NCBI GenBank assembly: GCA_019058295.1
Contig: JAHPZI010000030.1
Span: 124,001 to 188,000 of the forward strand
Direction: 5' to 3'
Length of the DNA stretch: 64,000 nt
Source: Promethearchaeota archaeon
GTDB lineage: Archaea > Asgardarchaeota > Lokiarchaeia > Sigyniarchaeales > SOKP01
Shown: in pieces, positions 43,584 through 53,399 of the stretch
Numbering within the stretch: position 1 is the first letter of the stretch
Layout: every line of letters starts with the position of its first letter
Notes under the pieces: generated by a model
Told to the model about the DNA's origin: nothing
The model's database searches: none
The model's input: only the letters and a program-made list of their open reading frames with translations
Program-made: the position numbers and the translations under genes

Positions 43584-44777
43584 ATGAATAATTCATTGAC
43601 TCCAGAGAAGATCCTAGATAATGTAATTAATAATAATATTAGTTTTAATGAAGCAATAGAGCTATTAATCTCTATAATTGAAGTTAGTGAAAGTGAGAAT
43701 GTAAGAGCCAAATGTATAGATGCCTTTAGTAAGATAGACGTAAAAAATAATAAAATCTTTAAAATACTGGAAAATCATTTATTATCCGATGAAAGCCCAT
43801 CGGTAAGGGGCGCCGCCGCTAAAGTATTAGTATCCAAATTTCCAAAAGATAGCATAGATCCGTTAAGATGGACAATTCAGCGCGATAATTCTGCTATTGT
43901 ATTAAAAACAATAGCTTATTCTTTAGAAAATGAAGAAAACCAGAATTTTAAAATTTTAAAGAAAGAACTAACTGCTAATTTTGAGAGAATTGCGGCGATT
44001 TACGGAATACTTCCAGATGAATTATTATTACTTTTAAATTTAGAATTTGATCTTGACTTTTTTAATGAAACCAGGTCAAACTCGGTGTTTGGCGTTAGAT
44101 ATGGCAGTTTAAGAAGTTTTGCGTTAAGAGATGGTCATGTAAATGCTTTACATCTTGATGGGTTAAAAGATCTTCCAGAATCAATAGGATCTTTCAAGTA
44201 CTTACAATATCTAAATGTTAGCAATAATAATCTCAATCAAATACCTAAATCAATAGGATCACTCACTTCTCTTAAAGCATTATGGTTAAGTAATAATAAT
44301 ATTAAAAACATTCCTGAATCAATAGGTTCTCTAAAATCCTTGATATCATTAAAATTGGACAATAATAACCTTCAAGAAATACCCAAGTCCATCAAAAATT
44401 TAACAAACCTCAAATATTTAGATTTAAAAAATAATAAAATTCAAGAAATTCCTGATGCAATAGATTTACTTAAATTTCTAGAGCAATTAGACTTAAGACA
44501 TAATCAAATTGAAAAAATTCCTGAGTCAATAGGTTCGCTAGCTCTACTTGAAGAATTATGGTTAAGCCATAATAAAATTCAAAAAATTCCCGAAAGATTA
44601 AAGGATCTTAAGAATTTAAAATATTTAGATTTAGGAAACAATAATATCCGAGAAATTACTGAATCAATAGGCTCATTAAAGTCATTAGTATCTTTAAATT
44701 TAACAGAAAATTTTATTCAAAATATTCCACAATCAATAGAAGATTTAAAAAAAAGGAATGTAAAGATTTTATATTAA
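43584..44777 (+). CDS. HEAT-like and leucine-rich-repeat protein
   Basis: A 397-residue soluble protein. The first about 130 residues are helical repeats of HEAT type (ESENVRAKCIDAFSKI, SPSVRGAAAKVLVSKF). Residues about 170-395 are ten leucine-rich repeats of 23 residues (IPESIGSLKSLISLKLDNNN pattern), the same class as in the LRR membrane protein at 16486 but without membrane helices. It is a protein-interaction scaffold of unknown partner. It lies in the same direction between the TPP enzyme and the flavoprotein. Confidence 0.75.
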   Translation: MNNSLTPEKILDNVINNNISFNEAIELLISIIEVSESENVRAKCIDAFSKIDVKNNKIFKILENHLLSDESPSVRGAAAKVLVSKFPKDSIDPLRWTIQRDNSAIVLKTIAYSLENEENQNFKILKKELTANFERIAAIYGILPDELLLLLNLEFDLDFFNETRSNSVFGVRYGSLRSFALRDGHVNALHLDGLKDLPESIGSFKYLQYLNVSNNNLNQIPKSIGSLTSLKALWLSNNNIKNIPESIGSLKSLISLKLDNNNLQEIPKSIKNLTNLKYLDLKNNKIQEIPDAIDLLKFLEQLDLRHNQIEKIPESIGSLALLEELWLSHNKIQKIPERLKDLKNLKYLDLGNNNIREITESIGSLKSLVSLNLTENFIQNIPQSIEDLKKRNVKILY

Positions 44778-44787
44778 TAAAAAGATT

Positions 44788-45342
44788 ATGAAGAAAATAT
44801 TAGGAGTAATGGGAAGTCCCCGTATTAATGGTAATACGCATGTTTTAGTTTCCAAAATATTAGAAGGAGCGAAGGAAAAAGGAGCTGCTACAGATATTAT
44901 TTTATTAAAAGATTTAAATATTCTAGAATGCGATGGATGTCATACATGCTGGAAAGGCAGTGAGTGCAGTAAAAGCGACGATATGAATAATATTTATCCA
45001 AGAATAATTGAAAATGACATAATTTTGTTTGGCACCCCTGTATATTGGTATGGACCAACTGCGTTAATGAAAGCCTTTATTGATCGATTTGTCTACTTTA
45101 ATTGTCCAGAAAACCGGATAAAAATAAAAGGTAAATCCGCTGTAATTGTAATCCCATTCGAGGAAGATAATCTGGAAACAGCTGACCTATTAGTGAAAAT
45201 GTTTGAAAAATGCTTTGAGTATTTAGAAATTCCCCTTATTGAAAAAATTATCATTCCTGGAGTAACTAAAAGAGGAGAAGTTATAAAACAAGAAGCTACA
45301 ATAAAACAATGTTATAATTTAGGGAAAAAATTAGCTATATAA
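44788..45342 (+). CDS. Iron-sulfur flavoprotein (NADPH-dependent FMN reductase family)
   Basis: A 184-residue flavodoxin-fold protein. GVMGSPRINGNTHVLVSKIL binds FMN phosphate. The compact Cys motif CDGCHTCWKGSEC, spaced C-x2-C-x2-C-x5-C near residues 50-62, is that of archaeal iron-sulfur flavoproteins (Isf) with one 4Fe-4S cluster. The FMN-binding loop FGTPVYWYGPTALMKAFIDR is intact. It is an electron carrier, 10 nt after the HEAT-LRR gene and probably co-transcribed. Confidence 0.85.
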   Translation: MKKILGVMGSPRINGNTHVLVSKILEGAKEKGAATDIILLKDLNILECDGCHTCWKGSECSKSDDMNNIYPRIIENDIILFGTPVYWYGPTALMKAFIDRFVYFNCPENRIKIKGKSAVIVIPFEEDNLETADLLVKMFEKCFEYLEIPLIEKIIIPGVTKRGEVIKQEATIKQCYNLGKKLAI

Positions 45343-45373
45343 GTGTACATTTAACAATTGTTTACCAGCGTTA

Positions 45374-45589
45374 TTATTTAGGGGAAAAGCCCGGGGCACC
45401 ATCTTTAAATTTTTCTGAAGCAGGTTCACCGCCAATCCCCCAATGAGTTCTGGGAATTTCGTGGACAATTACTTCAACGGCATGCTGAGGTACACCTAAA
45501 TCAACAAAAACTTGAGTAATTTTCTCAATAACGATTTTAACTCTATCTACACCAAATCCTTTCCATACATTTACATGAATAGTCGGCAT
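45374..45589 (-). CDS. 4-oxalocrotonate tautomerase family protein
   Basis: A 71-residue small enzyme with the family's catalytic Pro directly after the initiator Met (MPTIHVNVWKGFG). The middle DRVKIVIEKITQVFVDLGVP and VIVHEIPRTHWGIGGEPASE match 4-oxalocrotonate tautomerase-like proteins. It acts as a keto-enol tautomerase, substrate unknown. The cytosolic hexamer or dimer of hexamers cannot be told from sequence. Confidence 0.85.
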   Translation of the reverse strand: MPTIHVNVWKGFGVDRVKIVIEKITQVFVDLGVPQHAVEVIVHEIPRTHWGIGGEPASEKFKDGAPGFSPK

Positions 45590-45643
45590 TGATTTACCTC
45601 TATTTTATAATTTTTAATAATTATTATTTAAAAATATATAATT

Positions 45644-47188
45644 TTAATTTTTGTTATAAATCGAATATTTATTATCTAATTTTTCTTTAAATTGCTGAGA
45701 GAAATTAAATTTTTTTGCATACAAATCGAAAATTAACTCATCTATAACTTTTTGGTCATTTTTATAGTCGTAATTTATATCTTTCTTTTTATTTTCAATT
45801 ATTTTTTTAACTATACTTTCTACTTTTTCTTTTGTTTCATTGTCGGGTAAAATAAAAGGTAAAGCGTGAATTCCAGTTAATTGAATACTATTCGTATTAT
45901 TTATAATACCATTCATAAGGTAATTATATAAAGAGCAGTTTAAAAGACCAAGAGCATATTCTATTGAGAGGGAATTATTTTCTATAATAAAGCCAATTGC
46001 CTTATTTGAATCCCAATAACATCCTTTAGGCATGTATCGAGCTGCCAACCTTGAGCTTACACCACTTATAACAATTCCTTCTTGTTCGAAAGGTACATTA
46101 TTAGGAATATCATAAATTGAAATTGATTCAGGAGTCCAGAAAAGTGCTTCTATTATTGGGCGGTAATATTGATCACTACCTCCCCGTTTCATATAGGGCT
46201 TCCATTTTTTAGTTTCTAGAAGAGCTTTTGGGATAATTTTATGTTTTTTGTTAGAATTGGTTATTTTTTTATTTCTTTTTTCAAAAATTTCAGCTAATTC
46301 AGTGCCCTCCACAGCAGCAATATATTTTAAATTATTATGAGTATGCATCCCAATATTTCCATTTATGTATCCTTCTAATTTGGGTGATTTTTCAAATAAA
46401 TCTATGACCTCTTCTTCGATATCAGTAAAGAATAAATTAAAAGGTAATAAATGATATCTTTTTTGCTTAAATTCATGAACTATTTTTGGATTATTATAAT
46501 CATTTTCACTCTCAATCCGAGGTATGATTCTCATAATATTTTCTGATCGATTTATTCTATTTTCTTTTCCAGAACATTTTTCTAAAATAGTTATAACTGT
46601 AGATATACTTACATTTTGACTATCAAACAAATTTTTAGGCACTAAGAGGATTTCCTTGATTTTGCATGTACTAAGGATAAATTTTCTTAATCTCGTATGT
46701 GTATTTAATGTCAAAAAAGAGTCGCTTGTTATAAATCCAAGTCTTCCTCCTTCTTTTAATCTCCATATACTACTTACTATAAACATTGAATAAGTCTCAT
46801 GAGCATTAATCTTTCCGAATATCTTATGTAATTTTTTTTTATTCTTTTTTACATATTGACTTGATTTGTTTAGGTAGGGTGGATTAGCTATAATCACATC
46901 AAATTGAAAATTTAATAGGGGAGTATAAGATAACAAATAATCTTGATCCGTAAAAGAAATTCCAAGATCCTTCATTTTTTTTTTATAATCTGGATTAATA
47001 TCATAAGTTTGAATTTGATCTGATTTGACTCCAGATTTTAATAATTCTTCAATAAAAATACCCGGTCCAACACAAGGATCTAAAATTTTTTCATCTCTCC
47101 TAAATGGTGCTAAACGAGAAATGATATATTCAGCTGTTTTAGTAGAAGTTAAAACTAAACCTAATTCTTTATTGTTTAATTTATTAAT
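45644..47188 (-). CDS. Orphan N6-adenine DNA methyltransferase (TaqI-like), non-standard start
   Basis: A class gamma-like DNA adenine methylase. Motif I ILDPCVGPGIFIEELL lies about 40 codons from the proposed start. Motif IV is VIIANPPYLNKS (NPPY), and the C-terminal part would be the target recognition domain. The first ATG is at 46975, which would leave out motif I. The open frame extends in coding style upstream to a TGA at 47194-47192, with no ATG, GTG or TTG. ATT 47188 preceded by GGAG at 9 nt spacing is the best candidate, giving 514 residues; a frameshift after TTG AGC is the alternative. No restriction gene is adjacent. Confidence 0.75.
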   Translation of the reverse strand: MNKLNNKELGLVLTSTKTAEYIISRLAPFRRDEKILDPCVGPGIFIEELLKSGVKSDQIQTYDINPDYKKKMKDLGISFTDQDYLLSYTPLLNFQFDVIIANPPYLNKSSQYVKKNKKKLHKIFGKINAHETYSMFIVSSIWRLKEGGRLGFITSDSFLTLNTHTRLRKFILSTCKIKEILLVPKNLFDSQNVSISTVITILEKCSGKENRINRSENIMRIIPRIESENDYNNPKIVHEFKQKRYHLLPFNLFFTDIEEEVIDLFEKSPKLEGYINGNIGMHTHNNLKYIAAVEGTELAEIFEKRNKKITNSNKKHKIIPKALLETKKWKPYMKRGGSDQYYRPIIEALFWTPESISIYDIPNNVPFEQEGIVISGVSSRLAARYMPKGCYWDSNKAIGFIIENNSLSIEYALGLLNCSLYNYLMNGIINNTNSIQLTGIHALPFILPDNETKEKVESIVKKIIENKKKDINYDYKNDQKVIDELIFDLYAKKFNFSQQFKEKLDNKYSIYNKN

Positions 47189-47272
47189 TGCTCAACACTC
47201 CTTCACATAATATTCTATTAATCTCGAATCTTTTCATTACTTCATCTACATAAAATTACATCAATCAATTAT

Positions 47273-48400
47273 TTATCTATTATTGGTATTATTATCAATT
47301 CTATTTATTACATCTAATATATATTTACAAAGCTTTTCTAAAAGAAAAGGATCGACTTTATCAACAGTGTCGTTGATTGTGTGAAGATACTTATACGAAT
47401 TCTTATCTCCAAAACCAAATCCTCTAAAATTTTTCTTTTTAAGATAATAAGCATCACTACGCCCAGTTCTGATAAATTTTTTTTTTGTATGGATAAAAGC
47501 ATTCAAATTTTCCGCACTCTTAAAATAAATTGCTCCTTCTGTAGAAGTCCATATATCTAAACCTCTACCAATCGCATCAAAATTAAACATAATAGATTTT
47601 TCCCTCTCTAAATGCTCTATAATCTTATAAAAATTTCGAATTCCCATTGTTCCTGTTTCTTCTGCGCCTGTAAATATAAACCATAAATTATAATTCTTTA
47701 ATCTAAACTTTGGACTTGAATAATGATTTAATAATTCTAAAACAGTAGCAATTCCAGATGCGTTATCAATGGCACCTGGAGATTTATTATTAGTCATATT
47801 TAAATCAATCATAACAGTTGAAATTAGGTTAATTCCTATAGGGACTATTCCTATAATATAAAGCCAAAAACTATATTGAATGAATAAAATATTCTTAAAA
47901 ATAATTATAATTAAACCACATATCAGTGAATAAACCCATAATTTAAAAAAAATTCCCCGAAATTTAATAGGTAATCTTTGTCCTTTTGAATCTAAATGTG
48001 AGAGAAATAAAATATTTCTATTCTTATTTTCTTCTTCCAGATTAACATATAGATTTTGGGATCTCCTATTTTTTCCTATTTTTATATTCTCTGGATTTCT
48101 GGTTTTAAAATATATTGGAATATAAATTAATAGGATAATTGATAAATTAAAAAAAAAGAAAAGATCTCCAAAATTCAAATATAATACAAATAGAAACCAA
48201 AAACCCAGTGTAAAGACTAATTTTTGATAAACACGAGGATAAAAAGTAGTAAATGAAAATTCTTGAACCAAAGGTCTTAATTGTAAATCTTCTATCTTCT
48301 TTTTTCCAATTTCAAAAGCTTTTTTCTCGTTTTCAGTCCCGCTTAATCTTGGGAATGAGAAGTCATCTAAATTTTCTTTTATTCGGTTTCCATCTATCAT
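47273..48400 (-). CDS. M28-family membrane peptidase, paralog 3
   Basis: A 375-residue close paralog of the protein at 40320; the start MIDGNRIKENLDDFSFPRLS and most motifs agree. Membrane helices lie near 62-95 and 160-205. Motifs are LSHLDSKGQRLP, SPGAIDNASG, GAEETGTMGIRN and YKYLHTINDTVDKVD. The His and acidic zinc ligands are present. This makes three related membrane M28 enzymes within 15 kb. Divergent from the GH51 gene. Confidence 0.85.
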   Translation of the reverse strand: MIDGNRIKENLDDFSFPRLSGTENEKKAFEIGKKKIEDLQLRPLVQEFSFTTFYPRVYQKLVFTLGFWFLFVLYLNFGDLFFFFNLSIILLIYIPIYFKTRNPENIKIGKNRRSQNLYVNLEEENKNRNILFLSHLDSKGQRLPIKFRGIFFKLWVYSLICGLIIIIFKNILFIQYSFWLYIIGIVPIGINLISTVMIDLNMTNNKSPGAIDNASGIATVLELLNHYSSPKFRLKNYNLWFIFTGAEETGTMGIRNFYKIIEHLEREKSIMFNFDAIGRGLDIWTSTEGAIYFKSAENLNAFIHTKKKFIRTGRSDAYYLKKKNFRGFGFGDKNSYKYLHTINDTVDKVDPFLLEKLCKYILDVINRIDNNTNNR

Positions 48401-48468
48401 GGGTGTAATTTATTAATTTTTGATAAATTAAAAAAACATTTAATAAAAATTATTTAATTTAATTACCA

Positions 48469-50019
48469 ATGACAAATGAAAATAAAATTAGTATTAATGT
48501 AGGTTCTCCTAAAAAACCTATTGATTCTATGATCTATAGTAATTTTGTTGAACATTTAGGGGAATGCATTCAAAATGGTTTATGGGCATATGATCCTGTC
48601 AATGTTCCATTAGTTACCGATAATCCGGTCTTAATTGGGATGAGACAAGACGTTTTACAAGCGGTAAAAGAATTGAAACTCACCGTCTTAAGAGCGTTTG
48701 GAGGTTGCTATTCTGATGTATATCATTGGAAGGATGCAATTGGTTCGAGAGATTCACGAAAATTCGTTAAAAATTTACATTGGGGGGCCATAGAGGGAGC
48801 ACCACCAGAAATTGGACCTGATATCGAAAATCAATTTGGTACCGACGAGTTTTTAACTTTATGTGAAGAAATTGGTGCTAAGCCTTATCTTAATGTGAAT
48901 TATGGTACAGGAACACCTGAAGAGGCTGCAGATTGGGTAGAATATTGTAATGGCTCTATTGATACCGAATATGGTGCCTTAAGAGCTAAAAATGGGAGGA
49001 AAGAACCTTATAATGTCAAAATTTGGGGAATCGCCAACGAGATCTTTGGCTTTTGGGAGCCAGGATACGAAAAATTACCTGAGAATTATGCAAAGAAATA
49101 TCTTAAATTCGCAAAGAAAATGAGAGAAAAAGATCCAACAATTAAATTAGTCGCTTGTGGCTACGAAAATTCTAATTGGAATCGTACTGTTTTAAAAAAT
49201 ATTGGAGAAGAATGGGTTGATTATATTAGCATTCATCGATATTTACCATATGGTGCAGGTAAGGTAACTGGAAAAAAACACCCAGATAATCAAAGGTGTT
49301 ATTATGCGTTAATGGCATCAAGTCCTTTAATTGAAAATGATATTAACGATACATGGAACGATATTATTGCTGCATTAGGGAAAAATTCTCACGTACGTAT
49401 AGCTTTTGACGAATGGGGCGTATGGTATTTATTTATGGATATAGTAAAAACCAATTATAACCTACAAGATGGTGTTTGGACAGCAATTATTTTGATGACT
49501 TTTCAAAAAATGTCAGATAAATGTCCGATGGCTAATTGGGCTCAGTTAGTTAATTGTATTGGGACTATTCAAACAGATCCAGATGGTTTAATCTTGACTC
49601 CAGTTTATTTGGCATTCAAACTGTTTGTCGATCATACGTATAATAATTTAATAGAGAATTTGAATGTAAATTGTGAAACATTTGATACAGATAAATTTAG
49701 ACGTATTCCTAAAGCTAATAATGTTCCATATATCGATTGTAATGCCACTATTAACGATGAAGGTAATAAATTGTCGATAATGCTTATTAATAAACATTTT
49801 ACGGAACCATTAAATATCACTCTTGAGATAGAGGGATTCTCGCCTAAGGAACAAGGAGTACTTGTAGAACTAAACAGTCAATCTCCGTTTGAATATAACA
49901 CAATAGAAAATCGCAATAAAATTAAATTAGAACATAAAGAAATCGACGATGTTAAACCTAATATGACTCTTGAATTACCAGCACATTCAGTTAAGGTTAT
50001 AAAATTAAACAAGAAATAA
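48469..50019 (+). CDS. Alpha-L-arabinofuranosidase (GH51)
   Basis: A 516-residue retaining arabinofuranosidase without signal peptide. GH51 landmarks are YSNFVEHLGECIQNGLWA near the start, the acid/base Glu in WGIANEIFGFWE near 185-195, and the nucleophile Glu in AFDEWGVWY near 315-325, followed by the C-terminal beta-sandwich. It would release L-arabinose from imported arabino-oligosaccharides in the cytosol. It converges with ilvD, 3 nt apart. No arabinose-specific regulator is visible. Confidence 0.93.
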   Translation: MTNENKISINVGSPKKPIDSMIYSNFVEHLGECIQNGLWAYDPVNVPLVTDNPVLIGMRQDVLQAVKELKLTVLRAFGGCYSDVYHWKDAIGSRDSRKFVKNLHWGAIEGAPPEIGPDIENQFGTDEFLTLCEEIGAKPYLNVNYGTGTPEEAADWVEYCNGSIDTEYGALRAKNGRKEPYNVKIWGIANEIFGFWEPGYEKLPENYAKKYLKFAKKMREKDPTIKLVACGYENSNWNRTVLKNIGEEWVDYISIHRYLPYGAGKVTGKKHPDNQRCYYALMASSPLIENDINDTWNDIIAALGKNSHVRIAFDEWGVWYLFMDIVKTNYNLQDGVWTAIILMTFQKMSDKCPMANWAQLVNCIGTIQTDPDGLILTPVYLAFKLFVDHTYNNLIENLNVNCETFDTDKFRRIPKANNVPYIDCNATINDEGNKLSIMLINKHFTEPLNITLEIEGFSPKEQGVLVELNSQSPFEYNTIENRNKIKLEHKEIDDVKPNMTLELPAHSVKVIKLNKK

Positions 50020-50022
50020 TTC

Positions 50023-51690
50023 TTAATAAAGATAGGCACCATCCTTGGCAGAAGAAACATGTTTTCTGTAAAAATTTAAATATCCTGCTTTTATTTTAGG
50101 CTCTGGCCTCTTCCATCTTTTTAATCTTTCATTTAATTCATCATCTGAAATCAATAAATTTAATATGCGTTTTTCAATATCAATCTCGATGAAATCTCCA
50201 TCTTGAACTATTGCTATAGGTCCTCCTTCTATTGCCTCCGGACAAACATGCCCAATACATGGGCCTCGAGTTGCTCCGGAATAACGACCATCAGTAATCA
50301 TCGCCACTGAATCTCCTAATCCCATACCAACTAAAATCGCAGCGGGGAGAGATAATTCTCTCATTCCCGGTGAACCTTTTGGACCTTCGTATCTAATGAC
50401 TAAAACATCTCCGTCTTGAATTTTATTTGATAATAGCGCTTCTTTTACATCTTCTTCACACTCAAAAACTTTTGCTGGTCCCTTATGTTGACGCATTTTT
50501 TGGCTTAAAGCGCTTTGTTTTATAATTGCGCCATCAGGTGCAAGATTCCCTTTTAAAACTGCAATGCCTCCTTCGGTTGCTATTGGATCTTCTAAATTTC
50601 GAATGATTTGGTAATCTTCTATTTCTATCAATTCAAGATAATCGTTTAAAGTTAATCCAAGAACATTTTTAGTCGATAAATCTAATAATTTAGATAATTT
50701 TTTCATTAGAACTCTCACACCTCCTGCATTATGAAATTCAGTAAGATTGTATTCGGAAGCTGGTTTGAACTTGGCTAATAATGGTATAGCCTTGCTAAAG
50801 GTATCAAAATCAAAATGATTTAGACTCCCACCGATTTCATGTGATAACGCACACATATGAAGTATCATATTAGTTGAGCCACCAAAAGCCAAAGCAACTT
50901 TAATAGCATTTTCTATAGATTTATTCGTGATAATATCTAACGCTTTCACACTTTCATTAACTAAATCCATTATGTATTTACCAGTTTCCTTACATAAACC
51001 TTCCCTTTCTTTGCTAATGGCGTCCATAGTAGCACAACCAGGTAATGAAAGTCCCATTGCCTCCACAATACATGCCATCGTATTAGCCGTCCCCATCATA
51101 TTACAAGCTCCAGGAGAGCAACAAGTTTCAGATTCGATAAGAAAAAATTCCTCTTTGGTAATTTTTCCTGCTTTATACAATCCAATTGCTTCCTTAATAT
51201 CACACGTAACAAAAGTTTTTCCTTTAAGAGGGCCATCTTCGAAGGTTTTTGGTTCCATAATCCCCCCAGTTAAAAAAATCGTAGGAATATTACATCTAAC
51301 AGCTGCTAATAACATTCCAGGAATGATTTTATCACAAGAGCAAAGCATTACCATGCCATCGAAATTATAAGACTTTACTGTACACTCAATTGAAGCGGCG
51401 ATAATTTCTCTTGAAGGTAAAACATATTTAGAAAAATTTCCTGAATTAGCAATACCATCACAAATGGCGATTGTATTAAATTCCATTGGTGTGCCACCTG
51501 CTTCTCTCACTCCTTCCTTAACAAATTTACTTAATTTACACAAATGAATATGCCCAGGATTAAGTTCGTTCCAAGAATTAACAATCGCAATTCTCGGTTT
51601 TTCTAAATCTTCATAGGTATATCCACAACCGAGATATAAAGCTCTTTCATATGATTTGCTTGGATCTAATTTATTCTTTTCAGATGTCAT
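50023..51690 (-). CDS. ilvD: Dihydroxy-acid dehydratase
   Basis: Third step of isoleucine and valine synthesis. The 555 residues have the three cluster Cys: [20 protein letters not shown] and [20 protein letters not shown]. Other family landmarks are [24 protein letters not shown] and [16 protein letters not shown], and the C-terminal swivel domain is complete. It begins near ATG 51690 with short divergent spacing from the TrmB-like regulator. Together with the TPP enzyme (41736) and leuCD, the branched-chain pathway is well represented. Confidence 0.95.
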   Translation of the reverse strand: MTSEKNKLDPSKSYERALYLGCGYTYEDLEKPRIAIVNSWNELNPGHIHLCKLSKFVKEGVREAGGTPMEFNTIAICDGIANSGNFSKYVLPSREIIAASIECTVKSYNFDGMVMLCSCDKIIPGMLLAAVRCNIPTIFLTGGIMEPKTFEDGPLKGKTFVTCDIKEAIGLYKAGKITKEEFFLIESETCCSPGACNMMGTANTMACIVEAMGLSLPGCATMDAISKEREGLCKETGKYIMDLVNESVKALDIITNKSIENAIKVALAFGGSTNMILHMCALSHEIGGSLNHFDFDTFSKAIPLLAKFKPASEYNLTEFHNAGGVRVLMKKLSKLLDLSTKNVLGLTLNDYLELIEIEDYQIIRNLEDPIATEGGIAVLKGNLAPDGAIIKQSALSQKMRQHKGPAKVFECEEDVKEALLSNKIQDGDVLVIRYEGPKGSPGMRELSLPAAILVGMGLGDSVAMITDGRYSGATRGPCIGHVCPEAIEGGPIAIVQDGDFIEIDIEKRILNLLISDDELNERLKRWKRPEPKIKAGYLNFYRKHVSSAKDGAYLY

Positions 51691-51768
51691 CGTTAAGTAT
51701 TTGTGCTATAGAGCTTTTATAAATTTAATTGATGTTAGATTTTTCTGATTCCTTCAGAAATTTATTTT

Positions 51769-52692
51769 TTATTTTTTTTGAAAAGAAATTCCTTCAACTC
51801 TTAATACAAGTTCGACTATTTCTTCTAATAAATTGTGTAATTCTTTCTTATCAAATTCAGGATTTTCGTGATTTAATTCTTCCCAAATGAAGAAAACTTT
51901 ATTTTTAATTGGAAGAATAGCAGTATTTCCGAAATCAACATAATTATTCGATTGCTTTTCTTCTGCTCTAATGACTATAGAAGGAAAGATTTTACCAAAC
52001 ATTTCAACTTCCCCATCAATCATCTCAATTTTTTTAAAATCTGCTTTATGCATTTCGTTGATAATTTTTTTCAGTTGTTTTATCAAAAACGTTATTGTTA
52101 GCTCATCATCTTCAACCTTATTATCGTAAATAGAAACTACAAAACCAATCATTTGAATTTTATCAGATAACTTTGGATGTTGGAGGTGATATTCATAATA
52201 ACCTTTTACCCCAAGAATATTGATCCCTTCTTCTTTTCTTTGAGTTTTTACGATCCACCCGTTCTTTAATAAGGACTCAAAATATGGCTGAATAAAGGGA
52301 TCCAAATCATCATATGTTAGATTTAGACCACTCACATACACATTCTGGAGGGTCTCAATTACTTTTACCCTAACGCCTTTCAAGTAATCTAATTCCTTCT
52401 TCTTCTTTATAAAAATTTTATTAAAATATTCTTTAGGGTCCGTCGCAATAAAAGTTTTTAGATTTTTCCCTTCCTCATCTAATAAATTTTCCTTAACACA
52501 TTCTTTTTCAATTAATCTTTTTAAAATAGAATATAGCGTTGTTCGCTCAATGAATGGCAATTCTTCTCTAAGCTTCCTTACGATGGTACCTCTTTTTCCA
52601 TATTTTATGAGAGTATAATAAATCTGTGCTTCATTAGAATCAAGATCCATTCTCTGTAATGCATCTATCAATGATTTTTCTAGTTCTACCAT
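51769..52692 (-). CDS. TrmB-like winged-helix transcriptional regulator
   Basis: A 307-residue protein from ATG 52692 (MVELEKSLIDALQRMDLDSN); an upstream ATG at 52752 would add 20 odd residues that overlap the promoter. The N-terminal winged helix reads DSNEAQIYYTLIKYGKRGTI, then LPFIERTTLYSILKRLIEKE, the TrmB pattern. The C-terminal about 230 residues could sense a ligand but lack the typical TrmB sugar-binding domain. It is divergent from the methyltransferase/polyferredoxin operon and likely controls that operon and itself. Confidence 0.75.
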   Translation of the reverse strand: MVELEKSLIDALQRMDLDSNEAQIYYTLIKYGKRGTIVRKLREELPFIERTTLYSILKRLIEKECVKENLLDEEGKNLKTFIATDPKEYFNKIFIKKKKELDYLKGVRVKVIETLQNVYVSGLNLTYDDLDPFIQPYFESLLKNGWIVKTQRKEEGINILGVKGYYEYHLQHPKLSDKIQMIGFVVSIYDNKVEDDELTITFLIKQLKKIINEMHKADFKKIEMIDGEVEMFGKIFPSIVIRAEEKQSNNYVDFGNTAILPIKNKVFFIWEELNHENPEFDKKELHNLLEEIVELVLRVEGISFQKK

Positions 52693-52725
52693 AATTAGAA
52701 TATAATTATACACATATTTAAGTTT

Positions 52726-52779
52726 TGTTGATCTGTTTCGACACAAAAACATTTAAATATGTTGACCCGTTTAGTCACA
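52726..52779 (+). promoter_or_regulatory. Two operator-like repeats flanking a TATA box
   Basis: Two similar 20-bp units at 52726-52745 (TGTTGATC...CGACACA) and 52760-52779 (TGTTGACC...AGTCACA), 34 bp apart, each with partial dyad symmetry. Between them, ATTTAAATAT at 52751-52760 is a TATA-like element for the plus-strand operon. A dimeric regulator bound at both would block or help recruit the polymerase. The TrmB-like protein encoded divergently is the obvious candidate binder. Confidence 0.6.
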
Positions 52780-52825
52780 TAATCATAAAAAAAAAAACTA
52801 ATAAAAAAAAAGGAGGTATAAAAAA

Positions 52826-53383
52826 ATGTTTAAAAGTCATGTTGAGAAACATAAAGGCGAAACACAGTCGAATTTAGACTTTAAAATGATGTCTATTTTT
52901 TTTTCAATTCGTGATATTTTTAAGAAACCTAAAGATATATTAAAAAACGCCGACATAAAAGTAGATGATTATGTTCTTGATTATGGATGTGGACCTGGGA
53001 GTTATTCGATTGTTGCTGCCGAATTGGTTGGTCCAAATGGACAAATTTTTGCTGTTGATAGACATCCTTTAGCAATTAAAAAAGTAAACAAAAAAGCTTT
53101 CAAGAAAGGATTGAATAATATTACAACTATTCAGACTAACTGTAAAACTGATTTAAAGAGTTGTATTATTGATGTTCTATTTTGCTTCGATACATTTCAT
53201 TCATTTACACAACCAAAAGATAATCTAAGCGAATTTCACAGAATTCTGAAAAATAACGCTGTGCTTTATATTATGGATCCTCACCTTTCTGAAGATGATT
53301 TAATCTTAAGTATAACAGGCAGAGGTCTCTTTAAATTCTCAGAAAAAAGAGATGAATTATATAAATTTATAAAATCTAACTAA
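52826..53383 (+). CDS. Class I SAM-dependent methyltransferase
   Basis: A 185-residue methyltransferase with the SAM motif VLDYGCGPGSYSIVAAELVG near residues 50-70, acidic residue in AVDRHP (motif II), and VLFCFDTFHSF (post-motif). It is short and lacks obvious target-binding inserts; small molecules, metal(loid)s or thiols are possible. A strong Shine-Dalgarno sequence (AAAGGAGG) lies 9 nt before ATG, stronger than for most genes here. It leads an operon with the polyferredoxin (16 nt gap) behind the operator-like repeats. Confidence 0.85.
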   Translation: MFKSHVEKHKGETQSNLDFKMMSIFFSIRDIFKKPKDILKNADIKVDDYVLDYGCGPGSYSIVAAELVGPNGQIFAVDRHPLAIKKVNKKAFKKGLNNITTIQTNCKTDLKSCIIDVLFCFDTFHSFTQPKDNLSEFHRILKNNAVLYIMDPHLSEDDLILSITGRGLFKFSEKRDELYKFIKSN

Positions 53384-53399
53384 AAAGGGGGAAAAAATA

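Noticed and set aside
45644..48400. A restriction-modification system around the DNA methylase.
   Set aside because: No restriction endonuclease or specificity subunit is next to it; neighbours are a tautomerase and a peptidase.
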